A stretch of 64,000 bases of DNA from Ottowia oryzae. Lineage in GTDB: Bacteria > Pseudomonadota > Gammaproteobacteria > Burkholderiales > Burkholderiaceae_C. Below, piece by piece: positions 57,623-64,000 of this stretch (position 1 is the first letter of the stretch; every line of letters starts with the position of its first letter). The DNA is taken from contig NZ_CP027666.1 of NCBI RefSeq assembly GCF_003008535.1, positions 2,035,501 to 2,099,500 on the forward strand, read 5' to 3'. The position numbers were made by a program, and so were the translations under genes. The notes under the pieces were generated by a model. It searched no databases. It was given only the letters and a program-made list of their open reading frames with translations, and was not told the DNA's origin.

Positions 57623-57724
57623 CTCGAAAGCCATGGTCCTGAACCGCTGCCAGCGTTTCGATCTTCTGCTGTTGCAGGCCAACGAACCCGGCCCGCACAG
57701 CTTGCCAACCAGGGTCGCAGCGCG

Positions 57725-58747
57725 TCAGTGTGAGGCGCGGCGGTGCAGGCCAAACACGCCCAGCAGGCCCGAAAGCGCCAGCAGCGCCCAGCCGCCCAGC
57801 GCAGGCACCGCCACGACGTCGTCGTCGGTGATTGTGACAGTGGCCGTACCGTTGGTTGTGCTGGGGATGTAGCCGTTGCCAGCTGCCACTGTGAGGGTGG
57901 CGGTCACGCTGCCATCGCCCACGTCGGTGTTGGCCACAGCGGTCACGGTGCAGGGCGTGGTCGAACTGGTGGCACCGGCGGCAATGACCACCGGGCTGGC
58001 GCAGCTGACGGTGTAGCGTGAGCCAGATGCTGGCAGCGTCAGGTTGACCGACAGGCCGCCGGCCGGGGCAGCGGTGGAACTGGTCACCGTGCACGCCGAT
58101 ACTTGCCCAGCGGAATCGGTCAGCGATGCGGCGGAGCAGGCGATCGAGACGGTGGGCGTGATGTCGATCAGCCGCACGTTGTCAATGAAAGCGCCCACCG
58201 GGCCGCCCGGCGCGGTGGCGGCAAAGCGAACGGCGGTGGACGCCGCCGAGGCCACGAACTGCATCGTTTGCGCGTTCCACCAGTTGGCGGGCAAGGCGTC
58301 CGCGGTGCCGATGCCCGTGGGTACGCTGGACCCCGTCGGCGCGCCGTTGATCAGCACGTTGTAGGTCGTGGTGACGTTGCTGGCCATGCCGTAGTGGCGC
58401 GAGTCGTACCAGTCCAGCTGATAACGGTGACCGGGCACCAGCGTGACGGTCTGCTCGATCCAACCTGGGTTGCTGCCATTCAGGTCAATCACCTGGTTGC
58501 CATCCTGCGCGCGGGTGCTGGCAGCAGGCCAGCCGTGCAGGCTCACATCGTTGGCTGTCCAGGCCGTCAGCGCCACGGCGTTGGTCCATGGACTTCCGAT
58601 AGGCCCAGGATCGGCACCCTGCCAGCCGGTTGGGACAGGCGATTCAAAGCTGCCGTTGACGATCAGGTTGGTTTGCGCATGGGCCGAGCCCAGGCAAGCC
58701 GCCAAGCCCAGCGTGACCACGCTGGCGATACGGTAAGACACGGACAT
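57725..58747 (-). CDS. Secreted DUF642-like protein with IPTL/PEP-CTERM-type sorting tail
   Basis: A 340-residue secreted protein. Signal peptide about 1-25 (LGLAACLGSAHAQ). The first domain (about 26-195) begins NLIVNGSFESP and looks like a DUF642/galactose-binding jelly roll. A Thr/Ser-rich beta region (about 196-305) follows. The C-terminus is a tripartite sorting tail: VPALGGW, a membrane helix (ALLALSGLLGVFGL) and a basic HRRASH end, resembling IPTL-CTERM/PEP-CTERM signals. The cognate exosortase is not in the window. A purine-rich RBS precedes the ATG. Confidence 0.75.
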   Translation of the reverse strand: MSVSYRIASVVTLGLAACLGSAHAQTNLIVNGSFESPVPTGWQGADPGPIGSPWTNAVALTAWTANDVSLHGWPAASTRAQDGNQVIDLNGSNPGWIEQTVTLVPGHRYQLDWYDSRHYGMASNVTTTYNVLINGAPTGSSVPTGIGTADALPANWWNAQTMQFVASAASTAVRFAATAPGGPVGAFIDNVRLIDITPTVSIACSAASLTDSAGQVSACTVTSSTAAPAGGLSVNLTLPASGSRYTVSCASPVVIAAGATSSTTPCTVTAVANTDVGDGSVTATLTVAAGNGYIPSTTNGTATVTITDDDVVAVPALGGWALLALSGLLGVFGLHRRASH

Positions 58748-58899
58748 GCTCCAACTCCCTTGCTTCTTGGATGGTGTTTTTTGCGACGGACGTCCAAGAC
58801 CGGATGGGCGGCCGCCATGGCGCGGTGCGACAGCGACCCGTTGGCCGGCACAGCGCGCGGGCCATTGTAGGAAATTGGCGATTACCGGTTTGCATACCC

Positions 58900-59148
58900 A
58901 TGCTGGTAGGGCTGGAGTTTGAGCGGCCGTGGATCGAGCAGGAGCGCCTGCCGTGGCGCCGTGTCAGCAAGGTCGTGGCGGGCGGCGGTGGCGGGCGCGG
59001 GACGTGGACGCGTGGCTGCCGCGTGCGGCTGTGGCTGGTGGGTGGCGGCTCGGAGGTCAGCGCGTTCGACCCCCGCATGCCGCGCGCGCAGTGCGAGGCG
59101 ATCCGCGATCGGCTCGAAGCAGCGCGGCGCGCGGCCACCGGCGCGTGA
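58900..59148 (+). CDS. Small hypothetical protein
   Basis: An 82-residue ORF with coding-like GC-rich third positions. The sequence (GLEFERPWIEQERLPWRRV, a Gly-rich loop, then RVRLWLVGGGSEVSAFDP and an EAIRDRLEAARR helix) is not random-looking. No family is recognised. It stands alone between the surface protein and cobQ. The frame is open upstream to 58771, but the ATG at 58900 is the first plausible start. Confidence 0.45.
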   Translation: MLVGLEFERPWIEQERLPWRRVSKVVAGGGGGRGTWTRGCRVRLWLVGGGSEVSAFDPRMPRAQCEAIRDRLEAARRAATGA

Positions 59149-59278
59149 TGACTGACTTTGCGCGCTCTCACTCAGGTGGCGGCCATTCGCTGTGGACAAT
59201 CACCCGCCATGAACTTCACGCCTTGCCCGCTGCCTCTGCGACATGCTGTCACCGGCCAAAGATGCTGCGGGGTGCGCC

Positions 59279-61111
59279 ATGCTTGACGCTGTGTCGCCCG
59301 CCAAGCCGCTCGCGCGCTGCGTGATGGTGCTGGGCACCAGCAGCGGCGCCGGTAAAAGCTGGATCACCACCGCGCTGTGCCGCCACTACGCCAACCAGGG
59401 CTTGAAAGTGGCGCCCTTCAAGGCGCAGAACATGAGCAACAACGCGAGAGTCGTGGCCCCCGCGCTGCCTGCTGCGCAGGGTGCGCTGCCCCTCGACGGG
59501 GCTGCTTCGCCTTCGGTCGGCCCGGCGGCAGAGTTGGGGCCCCCACGCTCCACGGCTTCGCCTGTTGCGCTGCCCCCCGAGGGGGCTGCTTCGCCTTGGG
59601 GCGGCCCGGCGGCAGAGTTGGGGCCCCCACGCTCTACGGCTTCGCCTGTTGCGCTGCCCCCCGAGGGGGCTGCTTCGCCTTGGGGCGGCCCGGCGGCGAA
59701 GCGGGTGGCGTCCGATGCCGGGATGGCGTGGGGCGAAATCGGCAGCGCGCAGTACTTTCAGGCGCTGGCCGCGCGCGCCGTGCCCGATGTGCGCATGAAC
59801 CCGCTGCTGCTCAAGCCCGAGGCCGACACGCGCAGCCAGGTGGTGCTGATGGGCCAAGCCAACGCCGAGCTGAGCGCGCTGCCCTGGCGCGGCCGCAGCG
59901 AACGCGTGTGGCCGCAAATTGCTGCGGCGCTGGACGCCCTGCGCGCCGAGAACGACGTGGTGGTGATCGAGGGCGCCGGCTCGCCCGCCGAGATCAACCT
60001 GATGGCCAGCGACGTCGTCAACCTGCGCGTGGCGCGCCACGCCGACGCGCGCTGCCTGCTGGTGGCCGACATCGACCGCGGCGGCGCGTTCGCCCACCTG
60101 TACGGCACCTGGGCGCTGCTGCCCGAGGCTGATCGCACGCGCATCGCCGGTTTCGTGCTCAACAAGTTCCGTGGCGACGCCAGCCTGCTGGCGCCCGCGC
60201 CGCAGCAGCTGCAGCAGTTGACGGGCGTGCCCACGCTGGCCGTGGTGCCCATGCGCTTTGGCCACGGCCTGCCTGAAGAAGACGGCGTGTTTGATGACGT
60301 AGCCACCGTGGGGTTTCAAGACAAATCGGCCTCTGGCGCTGGTGCAGCCAGCGCCAGCAGCTATGTAAAGCATAGCGAATCACATGGCGGTACGCCAAGG
60401 CACATCGCCATCGTGGCCTACCCGCGCCTCAGCAACCTGGACGAATTTCAGCCGCTCAAGAATGTGCCCGGCCTGCGCGTGAGCTGGGCGCGCACGCCCG
60501 CCCAACTGGCCGGCGCCGACACCGTCATCCTGCCCGGCAGCAAGGCCACGCTGGCCGACCTGGCGTGGCTGCGCGCGCAAGGGCTGGACGCGGCCATTGC
60601 CGACCACGCGGCGCACGGTGGCCGCGTGCTGGGGATCTGCGGCGGGCTGCAGATGCTGGGTGAAGCCCTGATCGACATGGACGGGGTTGAATCCGCTGGT
60701 ACGCCCGCCAGCGGCCCCGGCCTGGGGCTGCTGCCGCTGGTAACCGCGTTCGCCCCGCAAAAGACCGTGCGCCGCAGCAGCGCGCGTTTTGCAGGGGATG
60801 TGCAGGGCGCCTGGGCGCGCTTGGCGGGCGTGGCCTTCACCGGCTACGAAATCCACAGCGGCCAGACGGCCCAGCACCCGGCGATGGCCGCCAAGGGCGA
60901 CGTGGCGCGCGAAGTGGTGCCGCAGCTGGCCTGGCAGAACCCCGCTGGCAACGTGCTGGGCTGCTACGTGCACGGCCTGTTTGAGGATGCGGGCGTGCTG
61001 CACGCCTTGTTTGGCGCCGCCGCCCCGTCGCTGGACGATGTGTTCGAGGGGCTGGCGGGCGCGCTGGAGGCGGCTTTCGCGCCGGGCGCGCTGGCGGGCT
61101 TGATCCGCTAA
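59279..61111 (+). CDS. cobQ: Cobyric acid synthase with two in-frame repeat insertions
   Basis: A 610-residue enzyme that amidates four carboxylates of adenosylcobyrinate a,c-diamide. The N-terminal synthetase domain has GTSSGAGKSWITTALC and KVAPFKAQNMSNNARVV; the C-terminal glutaminase domain has Cys454 (GICGGLQML) and His526 (YEIHSGQT). Family members are usually near 480-510 residues. The excess comes from an 84-bp tandem array (residues about 69-139) directly after NNARVV, and a dispersed repeat (about 349-366) between the two domains. An ATG at 59243 is an alternative start. Both insertions keep the frame, so activity may be retained. Confidence 0.92.
   Translation: MLDAVSPAKPLARCVMVLGTSSGAGKSWITTALCRHYANQGLKVAPFKAQNMSNNARVVAPALPAAQGALPLDGAASPSVGPAAELGPPRSTASPVALPPEGAASPWGGPAAELGPPRSTASPVALPPEGAASPWGGPAAKRVASDAGMAWGEIGSAQYFQALAARAVPDVRMNPLLLKPEADTRSQVVLMGQANAELSALPWRGRSERVWPQIAAALDALRAENDVVVIEGAGSPAEINLMASDVVNLRVARHADARCLLVADIDRGGAFAHLYGTWALLPEADRTRIAGFVLNKFRGDASLLAPAPQQLQQLTGVPTLAVVPMRFGHGLPEEDGVFDDVATVGFQDKSASGAGAASASSYVKHSESHGGTPRHIAIVAYPRLSNLDEFQPLKNVPGLRVSWARTPAQLAGADTVILPGSKATLADLAWLRAQGLDAAIADHAAHGGRVLGICGGLQMLGEALIDMDGVESAGTPASGPGLGLLPLVTAFAPQKTVRRSSARFAGDVQGAWARLAGVAFTGYEIHSGQTAQHPAMAAKGDVAREVVPQLAWQNPAGNVLGCYVHGLFEDAGVLHALFGAAAPSLDDVFEGLAGALEAAFAPGALAGLIR
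59483..59697 (+). repeat. 84-bp tandem repeat array inside cobQ (2.6 copies)
   Basis: Units start at 59483, 59567 and 59651, each beginning GCGCTGCCCC and containing GGGGCTGCTTCGCCTT. The unit length of 84 bp is a multiple of three and encodes 28 residues (ALPPEGAASPWGGPAAELG and onward). Units 2 and 3 are identical over their shared 47 bp; unit 1 differs at several bases. Each unit holds the palindrome CCCCCCGAGGGGGC. Confidence 0.95.
60322..60376 (+). repeat. Two-hairpin dispersed repeat, copy 14 (best-formed), inside cobQ
   Basis: CAAATCGGCCTC is followed by hairpin 1 (TGGCGCTGG at 60334-60342 and CCAGCGCCA at 60348-60356, loop TGCAG) and hairpin 2 (GCTATG at 60360-60365 and CATAGC at 60371-60376). 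Both stems are perfect. It encodes the linker DKSASGAGAASASSYVKHS between the two CobQ domains. Confidence 0.95.
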
Positions 61112-61134
61112 CGCACCGTGCGGCGCGTTAGCGG
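61105..61134. terminator. Hairpin over the cobQ stop codon
   Basis: A perfect 10-bp stem, CCGCTAACGC and GCGTTAGCGG with a 10-nt loop, includes the cobQ stop codon and lies between convergent genes. No T-run; it may work as a transcript-end structure for both directions. Confidence 0.5.
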
Positions 61135-61159
61135 GGGGCGGGGCAGGGTGCGTGTTCGC

Positions 61160-61918
61160 TCAGCGGCGCGCCGCCATGAACGCATGCGTCACATACGGGT
61201 AGCTCACCGTGGCTTGGCCGCGCAGCGCGGGGTGCGTGGCGATCAGCTGCATCAGTTGCTCACGCACGTGCTCACGTTCGGGCTCGGGCAGCGCGGCGAT
61301 GAAGCTGGTCGACAGCGTGCGGGCGATGATCACCTGCTCAGGCGGGCCAACGTGCGCGTGGGTGAAGGTGGTTTCCTCCAGCGGCGTGAAGGCGGGGTGC
61401 GGAAAGCTTTGGCGCCAGGTTTGCTTCCAATAGCGCGGCGCGTCGCCCTCATACGGCTCGATCACGCGCGTGATGGCGGCCACCCAGTCCATGGATTCAT
61501 CGCGCACGTTCCACACCAGCCCCAAGCGCGCGCCGGGCTTCATCACGCGCGCAAATTCGTCCAGCGATGCGTGGCTGGCAAACCAGTGGAAGGCCTGCGC
61601 GCACACCAGTGCGTCCAGCGATGCGCTGGGCAGGCCGGTGGCTTCGGCCGTACCGGCTTGCACGCTCAACCGTTCGTGCGCGGGGATGCGCGCGCGCATG
61701 GCGTCCACCGGCTCCACGGCGATCACGTTGGCGCCGGTGGCCAGCAGCTTGGGCGTGAACTTGCCCGTGCCCGCGCCCACGTCTGCCACGGTGGCGCCGG
61801 GGCCAAGGCGCAGCGCGTCTACCAGCCATCCGTCCAGCTCGGGCGGGTAATCGGGGCGGCCGCGCACGTAGGCGTCGGCCTCTTTCGTGAAGCCGGTCTG
61901 GGCGGCGGTGTGGACCAT
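61160..61918 (-). CDS. Class I SAM-dependent methyltransferase
   Basis: A 252-residue methyltransferase. Motif I is VADVGAGTGKFTPKLL, motif II AVEPVDAMR, and SLDALVCAQAFHWF marks the UbiE/Methyltransf_11 group with unknown small-molecule substrate. The ATG at 61918 (MVHTAAQTGFTKEADAYVRGRPDYP) is the typical start; an upstream extension is rejected. It is convergent with cobQ and lies in the cobalamin region, but no corrin link is evident. Confidence 0.85.
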   Translation of the reverse strand: MVHTAAQTGFTKEADAYVRGRPDYPPELDGWLVDALRLGPGATVADVGAGTGKFTPKLLATGANVIAVEPVDAMRARIPAHERLSVQAGTAEATGLPSASLDALVCAQAFHWFASHASLDEFARVMKPGARLGLVWNVRDESMDWVAAITRVIEPYEGDAPRYWKQTWRQSFPHPAFTPLEETTFTHAHVGPPEQVIIARTLSTSFIAALPEPEREHVREQLMQLIATHPALRGQATVSYPYVTHAFMAARR

Positions 61919-62055
61919 GGCGGCGAATCTCCTGAAGATGCGGCCGCGCCAGGGGCGGCAACGGCCGGCCGCCATCATGCGCCTGTTTCGGCGTGTGGGT
62001 GGCCTGAGGGCGGCGACGCGCGTGCGATGGCCCAAGGCGCATGAGACGAAGGGTA

Positions 62056-62235
62056 ATGAGCACCGAAAAAATCAGAACGAATCCCCGTCGTGCCACTTGG
62101 CGTGCCGCCGTCTTCCGCCGCTTCGCCTGGCTGGCGGGCCTGGGCATCGTCGGCGTGACGCTGCCGTGGTGGCAGGCCGCTGTGCCAACCGCCACTGGCG
62201 CAATTTGGCGCGGTGCCCCGCCCGCGCGGGCATGA
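62056..62235 (+). CDS. Possible small membrane protein upstream of cobT
   Basis: A 59-codon ORF: a basic N-terminus (KIRTNPRRATWRAAVFRR), one hydrophobic segment (LAGLGIVGVTLPWW) and an Ala-rich end. Its stop codon lies inside the loop of an intrinsic terminator. It could be a short transcript of its own, a leader ORF for cobT, or chance. It resembles no known family. Confidence 0.3.
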   Translation: MSTEKIRTNPRRATWRAAVFRRFAWLAGLGIVGVTLPWWQAAVPTATGAIWRGAPPARA

Positions 62236-62248
62236 TGGCGGGGTTTTT
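62216..62248 (+). terminator. Intrinsic terminator or attenuator before cobT
   Basis: CCCCGCC and GGCGGGG form a 7-bp GC stem followed by TTTTT. It ends 8 bp before the cobT TTG start, so it would either end the upstream small transcript or attenuate cobT expression. Confidence 0.7.
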
Positions 62249-62256
62249 CGCAAGCC

Positions 62257-63327
62257 TTGGCAAAACCCGTGTTTCAGATTCCTCCCGTCCCTGATTTGAA
62301 CAACCCCGATCTGGCGGCCGCATTGGCCGACAAGATCGCCCGCAAGACCGTGCCGCACGGCGCGCTGGGCCGGCTGGCCGCGCTGGCGCAGCGCCTGGGC
62401 GCCATCCTGGGCACGACCGAGCCGCGCCTGCACGCGCCGCAGCTGGTGGTGTTTGCGGCCGACCACGGCATCGTGGCGCGCGGGGTGTCTGCGTACCCGA
62501 GCGACGTGACCTGGCAGATGGTGGGCAATTTTCTGGCCGGCGGCGCTGCGGTGAGCGTGCTGGCGCGCCAGCACGGCATCGCGCAAACGGTGGTCGATTG
62601 CGGCGTGCGGCACGACTTCGCCCCCGCGCCCGGGCTGCTGATTCGCAAAGTAGCGGCGGGCACGCAAGACGCCAGCGCAGGCCCGGCGATGACAGCCGCG
62701 CAGTGCGACCAGGCGCTGGCCAACGGCGTGGCGCTGGTCCAGGGCTTGCCGGGCAATGCGCTGCTGCTGGGCGAGATGGGCATTGGCAACACCAGCGCCG
62801 CCACGCTGCTGACAGCGCGCCTGGGTGGCGTGGACGTGGCCGAAGTCACCGGCGCCGGCACCGGCCTGGATACGCAAGGTGTGGCGCGCAAGACCGCCGT
62901 GCTGCGCGAGGCGCTGGCCGCCAACGCCGAGGCCACGGCGCCCCTGGCCGCGCTGGCGGCGCTGGGCGGCTTGGAGATCGCCACCATGGTCGGCGCCATC
63001 CTGCAAGCGGCCAGCGAGCGGCGGGTGATTGTGGTGGACGGCTTCATCGCCAGCGCGGCGGTGCTGGTGGCCAGCCGGCTGGCGCCGCCGGTGCTGCAGC
63101 GCTGCGTGTTCGCACACCAGTCGGACGAGCGCGGCCATGCGCGTCTGCTGGCGATGCTGGGCGCGGGTGCCCCGGCGCAGCAAGGCATCGGCCCGCTGCT
63201 GGACATGGGCCTGCGCGTGGGCGAGGGCAGTGGCGCCGCGCTGGCGTGGCCCCTGCTGGTGTCGGCCTGCGCCATCCTGAACGAGATGGCCAGCTTTGAA
63301 TCGGCAGGCGTGTCTGACCGTGCGTGA
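62257..63327 (+). CDS. cobT: Nicotinate-nucleotide:dimethylbenzimidazole phosphoribosyltransferase
   Basis: A 356-residue enzyme making alpha-ribazole phosphate for the lower ligand. Motifs: FAADHGIVARGVSAYPSDVT, LLGEMGIGNTSAATLL, EVTGAGTGLD, and MGLRVGEGSGAALAW with the catalytic Glu. The start is uncertain (TTG 62257 or GTG 62269); no ATG fits. It is followed by a repeat and then cobS. Confidence 0.95.
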   Translation: MAKPVFQIPPVPDLNNPDLAAALADKIARKTVPHGALGRLAALAQRLGAILGTTEPRLHAPQLVVFAADHGIVARGVSAYPSDVTWQMVGNFLAGGAAVSVLARQHGIAQTVVDCGVRHDFAPAPGLLIRKVAAGTQDASAGPAMTAAQCDQALANGVALVQGLPGNALLLGEMGIGNTSAATLLTARLGGVDVAEVTGAGTGLDTQGVARKTAVLREALAANAEATAPLAALAALGGLEIATMVGAILQAASERRVIVVDGFIASAAVLVASRLAPPVLQRCVFAHQSDERGHARLLAMLGAGAPAQQGIGPLLDMGLRVGEGSGAALAWPLLVSACAILNEMASFESAGVSDRA

Positions 63328-63340
63328 CGGGCACTCAGAC

Positions 63341-63402
63341 ACTATGAAAACCGTAGCTACCGGCGCTGGATGGATGGGCGCTAGAACCTTGTTTGGCTCT
63401 AA
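63341..63402 (-). repeat. Two-hairpin dispersed repeat, copy 15
   Basis: On the plus strand ACTATGAAAACCGTAGCTAC (hairpin 2) is followed by CGGCGCTGGATGGATGGGCG and CTAGAACCTTGTTTGGC. It fills most of the 84-bp gap between cobT and cobS. Confidence 0.8.
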
Positions 63403-63411
63403 ACCTGTGTC

Positions 63412-64000
63412 ATGAACCCCGTGCAAGGCGTGCGCCATTTCCTGCTGGCGCTGCAGTTCTTTACCCGCATCCCCGTCACCGGCGGACTGGCGCAATGGGT
63501 GGGCTACAGCCCGGCCATGCTGCGCGCCAGCGCGGGGCACTTTCCGGGCGTGGGTTGGGTGGTGGGCGCCGTGGGTGCGCTGGTGCTGTGGGGCGCGCTG
63601 CGGGTGCTGCCCGGCGGCGCGCTGGGCGCCTTGGTGTCGGCGGCCTTCAGCACGCTGGCCACCGTGTGGCTGACCGGCGCTTTCCATGAGGATGGCATGG
63701 CCGACACCGCAGACGGCCTGGGCGGCGCGGTGACGCGCGAGCGCGCGCTGGCCATCATGAAGGATTCGCGCATCGGCACCTACGGCGCAGCCGCCCTGGT
63801 GCTGGTGCTGGCGTTGAAACTGGCGCTGCTCGCCCTGCTGGCGCAAGAGCGCGGCGCCGCCGTGGCTGCGGCCGTGCTGGTGGCTGGGCACGTGCTGTCG
63901 CGCTTCGCGCCGCTGCTGCTGATGCGTGCGCTGCCGTACGTGGGCGATGCGGATGGCAGCAAATCCAAACCGCTGGCCGATGCGGTGCCGCGCGGCGGTG
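63412..64000 (+). CDS. cobS: Adenosylcobinamide-GDP ribazoletransferase (cobalamin synthase), 5' part
   Basis: The first 196 codons are present; the gene runs off the window. The product joins GDP-cobinamide and alpha-ribazole in the membrane to finish cobalamin. It begins MNPVQGVRHFLLALQFFTR; RIPV follows, and the active-site block FHEDGMADTADGLGG with ALAIMKDSRIGTYGA is clear. Several membrane helices are visible. It follows cobT after a dispersed repeat. Confidence 0.94.
   Translation, partial: MNPVQGVRHFLLALQFFTRIPVTGGLAQWVGYSPAMLRASAGHFPGVGWVVGAVGALVLWGALRVLPGGALGALVSAAFSTLATVWLTGAFHEDGMADTADGLGGAVTRERALAIMKDSRIGTYGAAALVLVLALKLALLALLAQERGAAVAAAVLVAGHVLSRFAPLLLMRALPYVGDADGSKSKPLADAVPRGG

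Noticed and set aside
1..64000. CRISPR arrays, prophage, integrons or IS elements
   Set aside because: No regularly spaced direct repeats with unique spacers, no cas, integrase, transposase or phage structural genes were seen. The only arrays are the 84-bp units in cobQ and the dispersed hairpins.

Overview
The window is a piece of high-GC chromosome from a betaproteobacterium, most probably Burkholderiales/Comamonadaceae (Acidovorax, Comamonas or Ottowia type). This rests on the gene order secG - tRNA-Leu(GAG) - nuoA-N - DUF2818 - Nudix, the rpsO-pnp-tpiA neighbourhood, a bo3-type quinol oxidase with SURF1, an FNR/hemN divergent pair, zapA next to 6S RNA, and a split cobalamin salvage locus. 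The assignment is inferred from gene content; no search was run. No prophage, insertion sequence, transposase, integrase or CRISPR array was seen.

Layout. 1-2.9 kb: a LysR regulator cut by the window edge, a Do-type periplasmic protease and a small secreted protein. 3.0-8.0 kb (minus strand): cyoABCD plus SURF1, the cytochrome bo3 quinol oxidase. 8.2-11 kb: an MFS transporter and a PLP aminotransferase. 11.2-12.3 kb (minus): a lipoprotein with PKD-like and PEBP domains behind a Fur-like box. 12.6-18.1 kb: rpsO, pnp, a quinone oxidoreductase, tpiA, secG and tRNA-Leu. 18.2-32.6 kb: the complete 14-gene respiratory complex I operon, then DUF2818, a Nudix hydrolase and DUF1178. 34.1-38 kb: fnr (minus) divergent from hemN across an FNR-type box, then two TauE/SafE-like membrane proteins. 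38.1-39.1 kb (minus): a ZapB-like protein, zapA and 6S RNA. 39.15-64 kb: a cobalamin riboswitch and a B12 uptake/late-assembly region (btuB, cobU, btuF, btuC, btuD, cobO, cbiB, cobC, cobQ, cobT, cobS). It is interrupted by ogt, bioB, a very large LysM protein, an OGT-like glycosyltransferase, a HipA-like/DUF3037 pair and a sortable surface protein.

How the genes work together. Complex I feeds electrons to quinone, bo3 oxidase drains them to oxygen, and FNR and HemN (oxygen-independent haem synthesis) handle low oxygen. The riboswitch-led block imports corrinoids (BtuB-BtuF-BtuC-BtuD), adenosylates them (CobO), and completes the amide, aminopropanol and nucleotide-loop steps (CobQ, CbiB, CobC, CobU, CobT, CobS). 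No corrin-ring genes are present in the window.

Most unusual signals. (1) A dispersed repeat of about 55 bp with two hairpins occurs about 15 times. Three copies lie inside cobalamin genes, and several supply start codons, stop codons or a ribosome-binding site to neighbours. (2) An in-frame 84-bp tandem array sits inside cobQ. (3) A roughly 1,025-residue LysM protein of unknown function has one frame break. (4) A HipA-like kinase gene overlaps a DUF3037 gene.
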